Shown here: positions 47,256 through 59,977 of the stretch, piece after piece
Position numbering within the stretch: position 1 is the stretch's first letter
Layout: each line of letters starts with the position of its first letter
Assembly: GCA_029582165.1 (NCBI GenBank)
Contig: CM055873.1
Span: 45,749,295 to 45,813,294 of the forward strand
DNA length: 64,000 nt
From: Portulaca oleracea
Lineage: Eukaryota; Streptophyta; Magnoliopsida; Caryophyllales; Portulacaceae
Reading direction: 5' to 3'
Program-made: the position numbers and the translations under genes
The notes under the pieces: generated by a model
Database searches by the model: none
What the model saw: the letters and a program-made list of their open reading frames with translations, nothing else
Told to the model about the DNA's origin: nothing

Positions 47256-50200
47256 TTAACTGTTGCTGATCATGACTTGCTGCTCAGGGGCATTTTGGAT
47301 GGGCCCGGACCCGGACCCATACCCGTATCTTTCCATGGCCTCCTTGTTGTAATTATCCCCCATCTTCATAATTCAACCACAATGTGTAACAATTGATTAG
47401 TATATATATATATAAAGAGGTCAGTGTTGGACAAACATGTCCAAAAACAACCAGAATGATAGAATACAATGCAATTATCATACCTGTGTTACAATTGCAT
47501 AGAGTGGCAGAGTGCTGTAACTGCATATTGTTTGAACCACAACCCTACAAACACCAAATCACAAACCAGGTTATGAGTATGACAATTATCATACTGCTAA
47601 AGAATTCAAATGGATATTTTACATGTATATATACATATCCCTACAAACATGTTTATAAGTTATGATTTTGGTCCAAAATTAGTAGTAAGGGTAACAAAAA
47701 ACACATTAAGGCCCTGTCAAATTTATGGGTAAAAAACAGTTGGGTAAAAGTTAAATTTTGATAACTGTTGGTAATTTTTGGTATTTTTTGGTAACTTTTG
47801 GCGAATTGATGCCGATATGTCAAAATTGAATTTTTTTTTATTTTTTTAAGTTTGGTAAGTTTTGGTAAATTTTGGTTTAAGTAAAAACTGGTAAATTTGG
47901 ATAAATTGCATTTACCCATGAATTTGACAGGGCCTAACAGGACATTTGTTTTGTGTCATCAAGTCTTAAAAATTGTGTTTTACGCGAAAGTTAAATATAT
48001 TTAACATAAAAGGTGAAAAGTATGAAAGTTAAATTGTAAACACGGATCGATAACTTTGTAATTACACTTTCTTTGATACGAGCGATATACATGTAAAAAA
48101 AGCCGAATCCAAAATGAAAAACTTGAAAGTAGTTTCTTACATGATAACGATCCGAGGGTAGACATATTCAGCTTGACCCATGACACAAGAGTGGAACCCA
48201 AATTGAGACTGCAGATCAAGTTAGGAAGTGTTGAGAAAAACATGCATGGGATTAAATTAAACACAAGTTAATTAGTGTAAATAAGTGCTAACCCAAGTCC
48301 AGATGAAAATTGAGATCCCAAAGGAGTTCAAGAAGAGGATTGTGTGGATAGTTCTGAGGATGATCCTGGGATTTTTGAACCAAAAATGATCATCTGAGGG
48401 TTGTATTTTGACTTGCCCTACAACCACAGTATGGCGTTGTGCTACGTATATGGCTAAGTCTGTTATCACTTGCTCCAGCTTCGTCCCCACAATGAGTAAC
48501 AACTGCATGTATAAATATATTTAGAAATTTATGATCAAAAATTTTTAAATTAGACTGCAGAATTTTTAAAGAAGACAATTAATATCGAACGAATTGAATG
48601 GAGTAATTAGCATTGTATCTGTATCTATGTGTTTTGTGCTGCTACTTACCACAAGGGGAACTATTGATATCCATGTGTATATATACCATCCTGCATGCAC
48701 CAACAATTACTACGTAAAAAATCCAGTATAAAAATCAACAATACACTGTGTGGGTTTCGTTTGAAGAACAAACTATATTGTCTATTGAGAGACTGATTTC
48801 AATGGACCAAGAAAAAAACCGAAAAATGACTGAGGTACTTCACATTTTGCATGTGCGGATATTATTTTTTTATATATCTTCATGTTTCTAAATTCTAATA
48901 GACCGTAATTTAATAAGTTAATGATCATCAGGGGACAAATCTAATGATTTGCACATGTTTCTGGCGAGATTTTGGTGGGAAGTTGCTTAAAGGTGTTTGT
49001 CGTCACTCGTCAACGAGTATTGACATTCAAAAAATGAGAAGCATTTAAGTAATTAATCTAAGTAACCTTGCCAGAAACACTAAATCACCGAATTTATTCC
49101 CAAATAATTGTTAACATAAATTATGACTGCTTTAAAAAATATATTTTTTAAAAACATGGAATCTAAAGTAAAAATAGTTTTCACAAAATATATGGGATAA
49201 CGTAATCAAATTTTTGTTTCAAAAAAAAGGGCAAATGTTCAAAAAAAAAAAGGGCATGACTTACCAGCACGGTTGAATGAAAGGGAAATAACAGCTAGCA
49301 GCCAAAGGATCCAACTACAAACAGAAAAAGAAGAGTAAGAAGGGGGTAATTACAAGACAAGACTATTGTCATGTTCTTTGATTGAGTTAATTTTAGGTGT
49401 AGAAAAATAAATTAGGATAAATTATGATGCTTTTGGGAAAATTGTGTTTTTAGAGTGGATGCTTTTTTAGGGAATTATATAAGGTTTGGATAAGTTAGGA
49501 TAGGTTTGGATAGGTTACGTGATTATGTACCTTATGGAGACGACTTTCTTAAAATCAGCTTCGTAAGCATATACCATATACTTGTGAAATTGAAACCTGT
49601 AGTTTCCATTGACATGGGTCAGGATAAAGCCCATTCGCATAGCTTCATAATCTGCTTTTGTCACTATTCCACACAGATGCTTGAAGAATGATATCTGCAT
49701 CATATCCCACAAATGTCTAATCAATCTACATGATTATACATTTATACTAATAATTATACTATTGAGAATGAACAATATATTATATATACGTGAACAATTA
49801 TTATATTTGAAACACTTACGAATTCTAGCAGCATGTAATAAAAACTTACCACATAATTTCTTTTGTTAGCTTCGACACCTTCAAATCGGTCCTTGAAAAA
49901 TGTAAGTGTGCGGAGGTCAATCACTTTCGCATCATTTCCATCTGTATGATCCATAAAATAAAACAAAGTCAAAATTAATTTATTATTAGAATATTACAAA
50001 ATTAGATAATATTAAATAAGATTGAAAAGTTAGTTAAAAATTTAAATAATAAAAATAGAGTTGGTACGTAGTATTTTAAATATGAAAAGAGCTTAATTAA
50101 TTCATACCATCAAAGTGATTCTTTATTATGGATTCCTCCCACTTCCTCCATTGATTTATCTTCAGTATCATCAGCAAAAGAACACCAACTAATCAGTACA

Positions 50201-52429
50201 GGATTCAATAATCCCTAGCTAGAATAGTACTCTAATTAACGTAATTAAGCAATTATTAATGGTAATTAAGTAGCATTTTTATACCTTAATTTTTCCCAGA
50301 ATAACAGTCAAAGTGCAGGTACCAACATGCACAACTGCTAATATGAAGATTAAATAATGTATGCGATGAAGAACATCCAGAGATATGAATTGAACCTTTC
50401 CCTGCATCAACATAATTAGTAACAAACTTCATTTTGACCACTCAATTCAATAAAAAAATAAAATGATATAAATATTCGGGCAAGATATTTTAAGTGTCTA
50501 GCTTGTTCAATTATTAAAATCCTATTATTATCTATTAAATTGAAATAAAATGATATGATTGAATTCTATGTCTATAATATCACATATAAATTTCATAAAA
50601 TTATACTTTTAATTCTCCATTATTTTTTTATTTAAAATAAAAGTCTACATATATCTAACAGATGAAATTTATTCAATTAAAATATTATTTGTGCTTGCTG
50701 ACGCAACATCAAAAATCAAAAAATTACTAATTTGACCAAATCAAAACACTTGAGATAAGACATGTGACCCTTAAAAAAATCACCAAACTTTCTAAATAAG
50801 AAATTATTATGGTTTTGTTTTGAATAATTCCACATAAACACTCCACATGTGTAGGTATTAGATATAGTTATCTATCAAAAAAAAAGATATAGTTAATATC
50901 AAGATAAGACAAAAGTCAACTTTGGTGTCCCTCTAACAAAAAAGAAAGCAGTACTATTGGGTTTTGTTTATTTTCTTTTTCCATTATTAAGTTTTGTTTT
51001 ATTATCGTGGCACTTTGAAAAACTAGAAAAGTATAATTATATATTTTCTTCTGAAATCATTTTCAGATTTTCTTGAACCAGGTCCTACGCCCTACCTAAA
51101 CATGTGGTAGTATGCAAATGATCCATCATCCATGTCCTTTCACCTTAATTACTGTAATCCTGTTTTTCCTAATTAATTTTGTTTTCTTTTCTTTTTTTGA
51201 ATTTATTTTCTCATCCTACGTACCCATGTTAAGTTTCTGAAATTTGGACCCTCCATTAACATGGCCCACCCATATAACCTTTTGATTATAAGTGCGCCTG
51301 GTGTAAAGTAAAATTTTTTTTAGGAAAATAATTTGTTTAAAAATGATTTTCCTATAAATAAATTTCTAATTGTTTAGTATATTTTCCATTTTTCTAGAAA
51401 ATGATGAAAAAGAGGATATCTTGTTTGACTGTAATGACAACTGTGAGGTAGCGGTGGAGAAATCAGTGGCAGATAGGTGTCGCTAGAGATGTTCGGGTAG
51501 GGTTAGAGTAGGCATGGGAGAGAGAGGAAGTGGGTTGTGTTTGGGCCAACGAAAATGGATTTTCTTAAAGTTGAAATCAAAAAAATAATGTACATCATGA
51601 TGGGGAAAATGATTTTTTCTGAAAAATGATTCTCAATTTTCTGTCCACCAAACATCGAAATATTAGGTTCATTTTGACGAAATTCACAGAAGAAGAATCC
51701 ATAGGAGTAGAAAACTAAAGATAGAGGTAGTACCGCCGGGCAAGAGGATTCGGCGGCCGCCCCTGCTAAGAGGTGGCGAGCGGTGGTGAAATGAGCCGTT
51801 GTGGTTGTTGACTTATCTCCATTTTTGGCTTGGTTATGGCAAGGCAACCAATGCTTTGCAATGTTTTCTTTTATGCACTTTTTCTGAACTGGGTCTTGGA
51901 ACACTGTCAGCAGCAGTGACACGAACCCCAACAGCATCAACTCTGCATCGTAAATAACTTTCAGTATGGATCCCGCTTACTATGAATCGGTTAGTTAAAA
52001 ACCGGAGTCAGTTGCGCGTGCTTACCTTCTTTGATCTTGAGAAGGGCATCAAAGAGAGGCTTCTTCTCCTTCTTCTTCAGTATCTGCAACAACAATGTGT
52101 TGTTTCTGTCAACAACTACCTCCCAGGTAAAACATGTTTAAAGCGTGGTTTAGGGGATTCAGATGTTGATAATCTTCTCTTATGAAACAGAGTTCATGGA
52201 GAGACTGATTTCTAAAGACAAACTTTTCAAAAACCACTTTGGAAATAAACAAAACAAAAGGATTTAGAAGAAAAAGGTGAAATAATGAAGAGAAGATTGC
52301 ACATACATGACCAAGGTAATGGAGAAGCTTCTCAACAGCTAAAGAAATGGCGACGATAATCAAGACAACCACACCGATGATCCACGATGGAGTCACGTCG
52401 AACGACGGGCCTCCTTCTCCTCCAGCCAT
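47256..52429 (-). CDS. MLO-like seven-transmembrane protein, array gene 2
   Basis: Thirteen exons keep phase: 52429..52307, 52083..52026, 51942..51734, 50401..50285, 50159..50108, 49941..49850, 49694..49531, 49314..49265, 48690..48650, 48502..48293, 48208..48141, 47544..47484 and 47363..47256, giving 450 residues. It begins [20 protein letters not shown] and holds [20 protein letters not shown] and PSDDHFWF. The four MLO extracellular cysteines are kept (KKC, LPC, SSC, HSC contexts). Exon 7 (164 bp) equals exons 7 and 8 of the sister genes joined, so one intron is missing here. The C-terminal tail after TQ is 35 residues, ending [16 protein letters not shown], with no calmodulin-binding-like helix. 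All splice sites are GT-AG. This is the most intact copy. Confidence 0.87.
47710..47934. mobile_element. PIF/Harbinger-type MITE, copy 2
   Basis: Same GGCCCTGTCAAATT ends and TTTTGGTAA interior as the copy at 22617, flanked by TAA on both sides. It lies in the intron between MLO gene 2 exons 11 and 12. Confidence 0.8.
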
Positions 52430-53390
52430 GATATGGTATAATGTATTACAATTTCTGACAAAGGATCTGCAGTTTGATATATAAAGCTGAAATATATAAC
52501 CAATCTTATTAGGATTTGTCTTCCTATTTATACCATATGCTATACTGCAAGCTGCAAACCCTTTCGCAGAAACTTCAACTTATCTAACTAACTATAGCAG
52601 CCAAACAATTATTTAATTTATGCAAAATTTTCAATATTATTGTTTTTTCTTAGAACACCATCTCTGAAAGAATATAGGTGGTCCATCTATATATGACTTA
52701 TCTTATTGGTCTATCAACTTTTTGCTGGTTTGTTGACGGAGTCAAAGTCACGGGTTGGGTCCACCCATTTTTTATCAAGTCGGTCAATTTGGTTTCAGTA
52801 GTGGAAATATCTTCAATCTATTGAGACCCGTTCTTTAGCTTGATGGGATTATCTTGTCTAATTTAACATAATCTAATTTTATTTTACCTTATCATTTAAG
52901 ATCATAGGATTGCTTTTAGATAATTTATATTTAAAATTTTTTATTCAACGCACATAATTTATTTAAAAATAAAAAATAAACTGATGATGTGATATTTATC
53001 TACATCTATTACTTTTTTTACCTAACTTTATCTAATATTACCTTACCTAATTTAGTCTACACCCTTGAAAAATAGGGCTAAATAGGTCAAGTAAAATTAA
53101 CATGTTTTCAAGTTTTGTCATGTTTTGCCATGTTAGGAAAATTTTATAGAGGATTCATACTGTTGGGACTTTTTTGATTTATTGTTAGTCAATACTCAAT
53201 AAAGCAACTACCTCAGTTAGAGACTACAGTGGTTCATCATATGTATTTATTTATTTTTGTTTGAAGAAATTAAATGTAGATGTAATTATTAATGTCTTGA
53301 TTGGATGGTGACAATCATCTTTTCAATGTATATACTTATCCTCTTAAGTATAACTATATATTTATGCATAAAGTTGATAGCTCAGCATCG
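52430..53390. promoter_or_regulatory. Upstream region of MLO gene 2
   Basis: A TATAAATAG motif on the minus strand at 52532-52524, about 95 bp before the start, is a good TATA-box candidate. The rest is AT-rich with no gene. Confidence 0.5.
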
Positions 53391-53402
53391 GGCAACAACA
53401 AT

Positions 53403-53853
53403 GTTGGGGGATCCAAGGCGCGAGTCCACTTCAACCAAGGTGCATCGTCCACCAGTCAAATGAGGTTCTATCTTAAAACTAATTGGTGTTAAGAGAAGTA
53501 GCTCACTTGACTTATATACCATATATCTTACTCTACGAAACTGCACTCTACTCCACCTGAGTCTCATGCTATCACTCTGCGCATTCAGGAGACCTAGCCG
53601 CGCACGCGCTATGGTCCCTTGCTCTTGTCCATGGTGATCTTCCCGCACCTTTCGCGCGCCCAGCCGAACGAACCATTGGCTCTAATACCATTGGGGGATC
53701 CAAGGCGGCCCAGCAATAAGCGTGATGGGTTAAGTGAGGTTCCATCTTAAAACCAATTGGTGTTAAGAGGAATAGCCCACTTACTTATATACCAGGTCCC
53801 TTCTCTTTACTTTTTCGATGTGGGACATTTTTACTCATGGGTGAATCCCAACA
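53403..53853 (-). mobile_element. TRIM-type miniature LTR retrotransposon
   Basis: On the minus strand, a 5' LTR of about 163 bp runs from TGTTGGGATTC (53853) to CCCCCAA (53691). It is followed at once by TGGTATTAGAGCC, 12 of 13 bases of the initiator-Met tRNA primer site. An internal part of about 160 bp without coding leads to a second LTR-like copy, about 53535-53403, sharing GATCCCCCAA, the TTAACACCAATTAG-type block and a TATATAAG-type motif. The second LTR is diverged or trimmed. No target duplication was seen. Confidence 0.6.
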
Positions 53854-53869
53854 AGCAAGAGCTATGCTA

Positions 53870-54112
53870 CCTCTGTTACATATTATTTGTCATTTATTTA
53901 ACTTTTTATTATATTTAATATCATTTTTTGACTGATAATTTTTTATTATATTATTTTACTAATAATTAAAATATTATGTTTTTAAGGTATTGTCTTTTAT
54001 TGAAAATTTAATGAAGCAATTTTTCATAACAAATTATTATATATATTAAGAAGTTAATGGTCCTCAAAGTTTTTAAATTATGATTGGACACAATTTTCAA
54101 AAACGGATGGAG
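53870..54112. mobile_element. Stowaway-like MITE
   Basis: Ends CCTCTGTTACATATTATTTG and complement of AAAAACGGATGGAG, flanked by TA. Begins 16 bp from the end of the TRIM element. Confidence 0.6.
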
Positions 54113-55310
54113 TAGGCCCCGTTCTTTTATGTGTTAATGCACCCAAACGCAACGCAATTTACCGCAACCCCACTGCAACATAACGCAAATTACCATTACA
54201 TTTTAACTATTTCCACTTTAACTTAACGCAACGCAAATGTCCAGTACACAATCATGTCCCACCAAACCATCCCTTACGGATTTCCTACGAAATAGCCATA
54301 CTTGCCAAGTTTAAAAGTCTTAGACAATGACCCAAGTGTTTGATTTTTATAATAGGAAAGTATTTTATAATAGATATTATGATATAAAATCAATTTAGAT
54401 TAACACCAAAAATAAGATATAAAACAAATTTAGATATTCCTTATCCATCGCCTCTAGGGCGACATTTAGCAAAACCGTAATAAAAATTATGCAAAAACTT
54501 GATCAACTCAATCACAATATTAATTAAATTGATGGTCTCGTTGAAAGCTTACGAATAATTTTACTCATAATATTTTTTTGTTCAAAATTCCATATTTCGT
54601 TAAGGCCTTGAATGGTTCTTGAGAAATAAGATGGAAAGAAAATCTTAGAAAAAACAAGTTAATTAGTTCATTTTATTTGACTGTAAAAAAAAACATGAAG
54701 GAATAAGTGGTTGATGGAAAACATCGTGGAAAATTTATATTGATTTATTATCAATAGCCCAAGATTTTTAGGGGTAAGGTCTAGATTAAAATTTATTTTT
54801 ATTTTTTATTTTTTGGTGAAAGAGTAAAACCTTAATATTTAGATGTTTTATCCCATAAAAAGTGTTAAATATTGTTCAGATCTTGCTTCTCGATAATCTG
54901 CTTCACTTTGTTATATGAAACACATCATATTTTCCTACTGTGTGGAAGAAGATGTGCAAAAGGAAACTCATTTTTTACTCAGAAATGTCCAAAACATTGC
55001 CCCAACAATGAGTACAATTCTTTACATGTTCTTGGACCATATACTCCAAACATGATTATTTTTCGCTGACATATATTAGATTGTTCACGACCAATAGCAT
55101 AATTAGTCACTTATATATACCATGAGCACATGTTCCGGGTTCATGTATACAATTGCATAAAGTGGTGAAGACTATAAAATACAAAAAATATCCCTGATAT
55201 ATATGTACACATACAGTCATTCCATAACTTCAATAAAAAGCACATATATAGGTACAAATCCTCTTGTATATGAAACTGGCGTAAACTCAGCAGGGGCGGC
55301 TTCGACATGT
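54113..55310. other. Spacer between MLO genes 2 and 3
   Basis: AT-rich; a run of ACGCAACGCAA-type motifs at 54150-54235. No gene seen. Confidence 0.45.
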
Positions 55311-58300
55311 TTATCGAGCAGCAGCAGCGGCAGCCATCTCAACTGTTGATGCTGCATTAGCTCCGTCAGAGTCTCTCTCTGCAACAGTTTCAGTTGGTGA
55401 CCCATAACCGTATCTTTCCATGGCCTCCTTGTTGTAAGAAGTTCCCATCTTCAATCAAAATGCAGTAACAGGTCATGTTATCATCTATGTTGTAAAAATC
55501 GGACCAGACTAGCCATTCTGACTAGTTCTACCATGAACCAACAAGTTGACCAGTCTGGTTCCAGGTTTAGCTCGGATGACTTGTTCAACCGGTAAAAATA
55601 TGCCAAAACTGGTTGAACCGGGCGGTTGACGCTCAGACCGGGATTTTGGTAATTTAATTTAAAAAGTTCCAGTTTTTTGACTGGTTCAATCCGGTTCATG
55701 ACCAGTTCATGTCAGTTTTGACCGGTTCATGCCATATTCATGCCGTTTTAATTATTTTGGTAGCTTAATTATTCTTGAAATATATGAAATTGTTTTAACA
55801 TATGACCGGTTCATGCCGGTTTGAACAGTTCAACCGTGACCTGAGTCAACCGGTCTAATCCAGCCAAACCGGTCCGACCGGTTGAACCATTGACCCACTG
55901 GGTCAACCGGTCCAGTTCTGCAACATAGGTTATCATCACTCACTAAATTCGACAAGAGGGAAAAATAAAAGGCAGAAAAGATGAAATGAGATGGATTGAA
56001 GAAGGCATTACCTGGGTAACAATTGCGTAGAGTGGCAGAGTGCTGTAACTGCAGATGGTGTGCACCACCACCCTACAAACCACGAACGAGAAACAACATT
56101 TTCAGACCAACGTAACAAGTCTGAAATAAAGAAATTAAAGAAGACGGGGTGCGAGTAAATTTTACATTATGATAATCCTGGGGTAGACATATGCAGCATC
56201 ACCCATGATGCATGAAAGGAATCCGAATTGAGACTGAGACGGGTCAAACAGAAAGGGGAAAAAAGTTAATATGTCGAGCCCGTTGATTCAGAGCCAAGAA
56301 AAGAGTTTGGAACTGGTGCTAACCCATGTCCAGATGAAAATGGCGATCCCGAATGAATTCAGGAAGAGGATTGTATGGATAGTATGGAGGAGGGTTTCTT
56401 GAACCAAAAGTAATCATCCGAGGGTTGAATTCCGGTATTTCCGACAATCACAGAGTTCCTTTGAGCTACATAGATAGCTAAGTCTGTTATCACCTGCTCG
56501 AGTTTGGTACCGACCACAAGTAACAGCTGCAGAAAGGAATTACACATTTCGATATCAATGAATACTAATCAGTCAACATGTAGTAGGAAAGAAATAAGGA
56601 AATCTGTGTTTTTTGCTGCTTACAACGAGGGGAACGATTGATATCCATGTGTATATGTGCCAACCTGAGACAGGAATTACATACATTATCAGAAATTTGA
56701 CACTAAATAATGTTAATTCTCTGTACAGTTGTGCAGACATGTACAGCGTACCGGCTACATTCAGTGACAAGGAAATAACCGCAAACAGCCAAAGCAACCA
56801 GCTGCAAACAAACAAACAAGAAAAAAATGCAACATTAACCATTTGCAGTAAATCAGACAAACAGGTTAAGATAGAGTTACGAGGAAAATAAGCTTACGGT
56901 ATGGACACCACTTGCTGCAGATCAGCTTCATATGCATATACCATATATTTGTGGAACAGAAACCTTTGATCTCCATTAAAATGGGACTGCAAAAGGGTTC
57001 CGTTAATTATCATCGTGACCTCTCGTGATTATTAAGTAAGATGGAGAGCACATATTATCATTGATGACAAATCGTTACCAGAATAAATCCCATTCTCATT
57101 GCTTCGTAATCTGCTTTTGTTACCATCCCACAAAGATGCTTGAAGAACGAAAACTGAGAGCGAAAGGTGGATGATGATTAGGTTCATTGTCATAAAAAAA
57201 AGATGACGATTGTTAAGAGTATAAAAACCATTCTAGGGCCTTCATCCATCAGCGTAATCTTTTGGTTGATACGGTTCTTGTACATAGTATCAGAGCTTAA
57301 GTCAAACTCATGGTAACTAACCACGTAATTTCGCTTGTTAGCATGAACACCTTGAAACCGATCCCTGAAAAAGGTGAGGCTTTGGAGGTTGATAACTCTC
57401 TGTGCATTACTTCCTGCATGTATAATGCTAAATTATAATGAATACAGCATGGAAGATGTAGTTAAACGAAGAAATTTTTATTTTTTTTTTGAAAAAAAAA
57501 ATATGAAATCGATACAGTTACTAGCTGCACATTTACCATCAAGATGATTTTTCAATCTTATAGCTTCTTCCCACTTCCACCACTGGTTTATCTACAGTTA
57601 CAAACATAACAGCACCAGAAGGTCAACACATGATCAAGATCGACTATTTTATACAATTATAATTGCCAGGAATTAAAATCGACTATTTTATACAATTATA
57701 ATTGCCAGGAATTAAATAGATCCGAACCTTCACTTCTCCAAGAAAAACTACCAATGTGCAGGTAGCGACATGCACAACGGCTAATATGAAGATCAAGTAA
57801 TGAAGACGATGAAGTACGTCAAGAGATATAAATGGAACCTTTCCCTGCACACAGGCAAGTTAAATGCTAAGTCGACAAATATGTCAATGATCACTCTAGC
57901 TTTATCAAACAAAGTTACCCTTTAGCTGTTCTTGTTTTAGATCGAGTTTTGAAGACTGTTGAAAAAATCATGAAAGGTATACTCGCTCCTTCCTATATTA
58001 TTTGTCACTATTGACTCTCACACGTCTCCATGTCCTTTGACCGATAATTTCTCCCGTAATATTTTATACAACATTATATTCTTATAGCAGTATTTTTCTT
58101 TAAAATTCTAACCATAGTAGTTGCATACTTTCATTTAATAGATAATCGATTCATCGTATATGTTAGCAAATTAATAGTTAAGTTCCACCATTTTGGCAAT
58201 TCATTCTTTGCTAATTCCTAACTCTTTGGTTTGACTTTTAGTATATGCCCAACATCTGCTACATATATCATACCTCACAATATCAATAAGTATGAGGATC

Positions 58301-59166
58301 TCTACCTCCATACAAATTGTTTCGTAGTAGACTAGAATTCGGAAGAGATGAGATGAAGGCATTGAATTGACCAATTCTTAGTTACCTTGGGGCACGAAAA
58401 GGGAACCTCTTCCTCGGCTAAGAGGCGACGTCCTGGGTTGGAGAGGAAAAGGAGATGGGCAATGGAGGTTGAATTTTTATCAACTCCACCCTTATCACAA
58501 GGGAGCCAATGTTTGGCTAAGTCTTCTCTCATGCACTTCTTAAAATTGTCTTGGAATACAGCAAGCAGTAGAGAAATAAACCCCATCAACATCAACTCTG
58601 CATGTCAAGTTTAAAACCATGGTAAACAAACAAACAAACAAAAAGAATGAAATGGGGCAAACCCGATTTTGTCCTAAACCGCCTGAACATGAAAATTCTG
58701 GGAACTGTTTCTTGCATTTCACAGCAACAATGACGTGCAACGAATCTGAAGTTGACCACAAACCTCTTCATATTTTTTTCCCTTTTTTTTTGGGGAGGGG
58801 GGGGGGAGGTGGTTTCAACCTCGACATTGCTCAGTCTGCAATTAACCCAAACCATATTTAAGTCAGAACAATTCTTTTGGCAAGTCTAGTATGATGATCA
58901 CCTTCTTTGATCTTGAGCAGGGCCTCATAAAGAGGCTTCTTTTCCTTCTTTCTCAACGCCTGCAAGAATGTGTCATCTACTCGTCAGCATCGATTAACAA
59001 GAAATACTTGGAGGTGACAAGAAAAGGAAAAACAGAAATGGCTCACCTCGCCAAGGTGATGCAGGAACGTCTCCAAACCAACAGAAATGGATACGATAAT
59101 CAAGACCGCGACCCCAATAATCCATGATGGAGTCTCCTCAAAAGACGGCCCGCCTCCTCCTGCCAT
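55311..59166 (-). CDS. MLO-like gene, array gene 3, frameshifted in exon 11 (probable pseudogene)
   Basis: Fourteen exons: 59166..59047, 58959..58902, 58597..58386, 57844..57728, 57591..57537, 57413..57322, 57153..57079, 56986..56898, 56801..56752, 56664..56624, 56526..56324, 56233..56166, 56072..56012 and 55448..55311. All splice sites and flanking phases match array gene 1. Exon 11 is 203 bp, whereas gene 1 and gene 2 have 210 bp. After FWFKKP seven bases (AGGATCA in gene 2) are missing, so the frame shifts and stops ten codons later, before the last two helices. Without the deletion it would encode about 461 residues, with the four MLO cysteines and a 45-residue Ala-rich tail. It is either a recent pseudogene, a truncated-protein allele, or a sequence error. 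Everything else looks under constraint. Confidence 0.82.
55486..55928. mobile_element. Mutator-like MITE in MLO gene 3 last intron
   Basis: A 443-bp insert with ends TATGTTG and CAACATA(G) is flanked by a perfect 9-bp direct repeat GTTATCATC (55477-55485 and 55929-55937). Nine bases is the duplication size of Mutator-type elements. The interior is packed with ACCGGTT/AACCGG motifs and has no gene. Confidence 0.75.
57639..57716. repeat. 39-bp tandem duplication in MLO gene 3 intron 4
   Basis: ATCGACTATTTTATACAATT plus TATAATTGCCAGGAATTAA is directly repeated without change, ending about 12 bp before the exon 4 donor. Confidence 0.9.
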
Positions 59167-59977
59167 CTTGTCTTATCTGTTTTCCTCCCTCTTTCGGTTT
59201 TGTCTGTCTGCTGAAATTGCAAATGTGATTGGCATTTAAAGTACATCTCAGAAGATTCAGAGTCTGACATATACTTGCTTGCCCATTCAGTGCAAAACAA
59301 TTTGCAAATTGCAATAAAAACAATCCCAAACAGCAAGCCATTTACTTGGTCAATATAGTTTCTTAAAAAGTCATGACTTCCAACTTCTTGAGCATTTCCC
59401 TTTTGCAATTATCTTAATACAAGTCAACTGCCTTTGCCTCTGTTCACAATATCACAGCAAATGTGGAGATATAAATTATGATACTATATGTTATCAACTG
59501 ACCCTGCTAAGAGCCCCAGAGCTATGTAGAATGGCATGTGCTTCATTGAGGAAATTAACATACAATAATGCAATTTGATGTCAGTTATCAGTGACGGAAG
59601 ACGTCATGCACGAATAATACAATTCTACCTTATAAAACAATGCAAGATATTCACCAAACCATCCACTTCATATCTTTCACTGACACTGTACTGTAAAACT
59701 AGTAGTTGTAAAGCACAAAATCGAGCAGTGTCTTGACAAGTGCAAAAATTTAGTCATATATTAATCTTTCCCTTTCAAAACAGTGGAGCATTATTTAGAT
59801 GCTTCAAAACAATCTGTGCTTGTTTTCGTATCATGAAACAGATGACTTTCCGACATTTAATTTTTCTCAAGCTGTTAATGTGTTAACTGCTTATTAAAAG
59901 ATACTGCATTCCATGTCTATCGAGTGGGGGCGAGTTGCGTCTAAGCTGATTATTTGTCGGTATATCAATCTCGAGTT
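59167..59977. other. Spacer between MLO genes 3 and 4
   Basis: Short (0.8 kb) region with the gene 3 promoter and gene 4 3' UTR. No repeat or gene recognised. Confidence 0.5.

Noticed and set aside
57985..58200. Stowaway MITE in MLO gene 3 intron 3
   Set aside because: One end resembles Stowaway (CTCGCTCCTTCC) but no matching second end was found.
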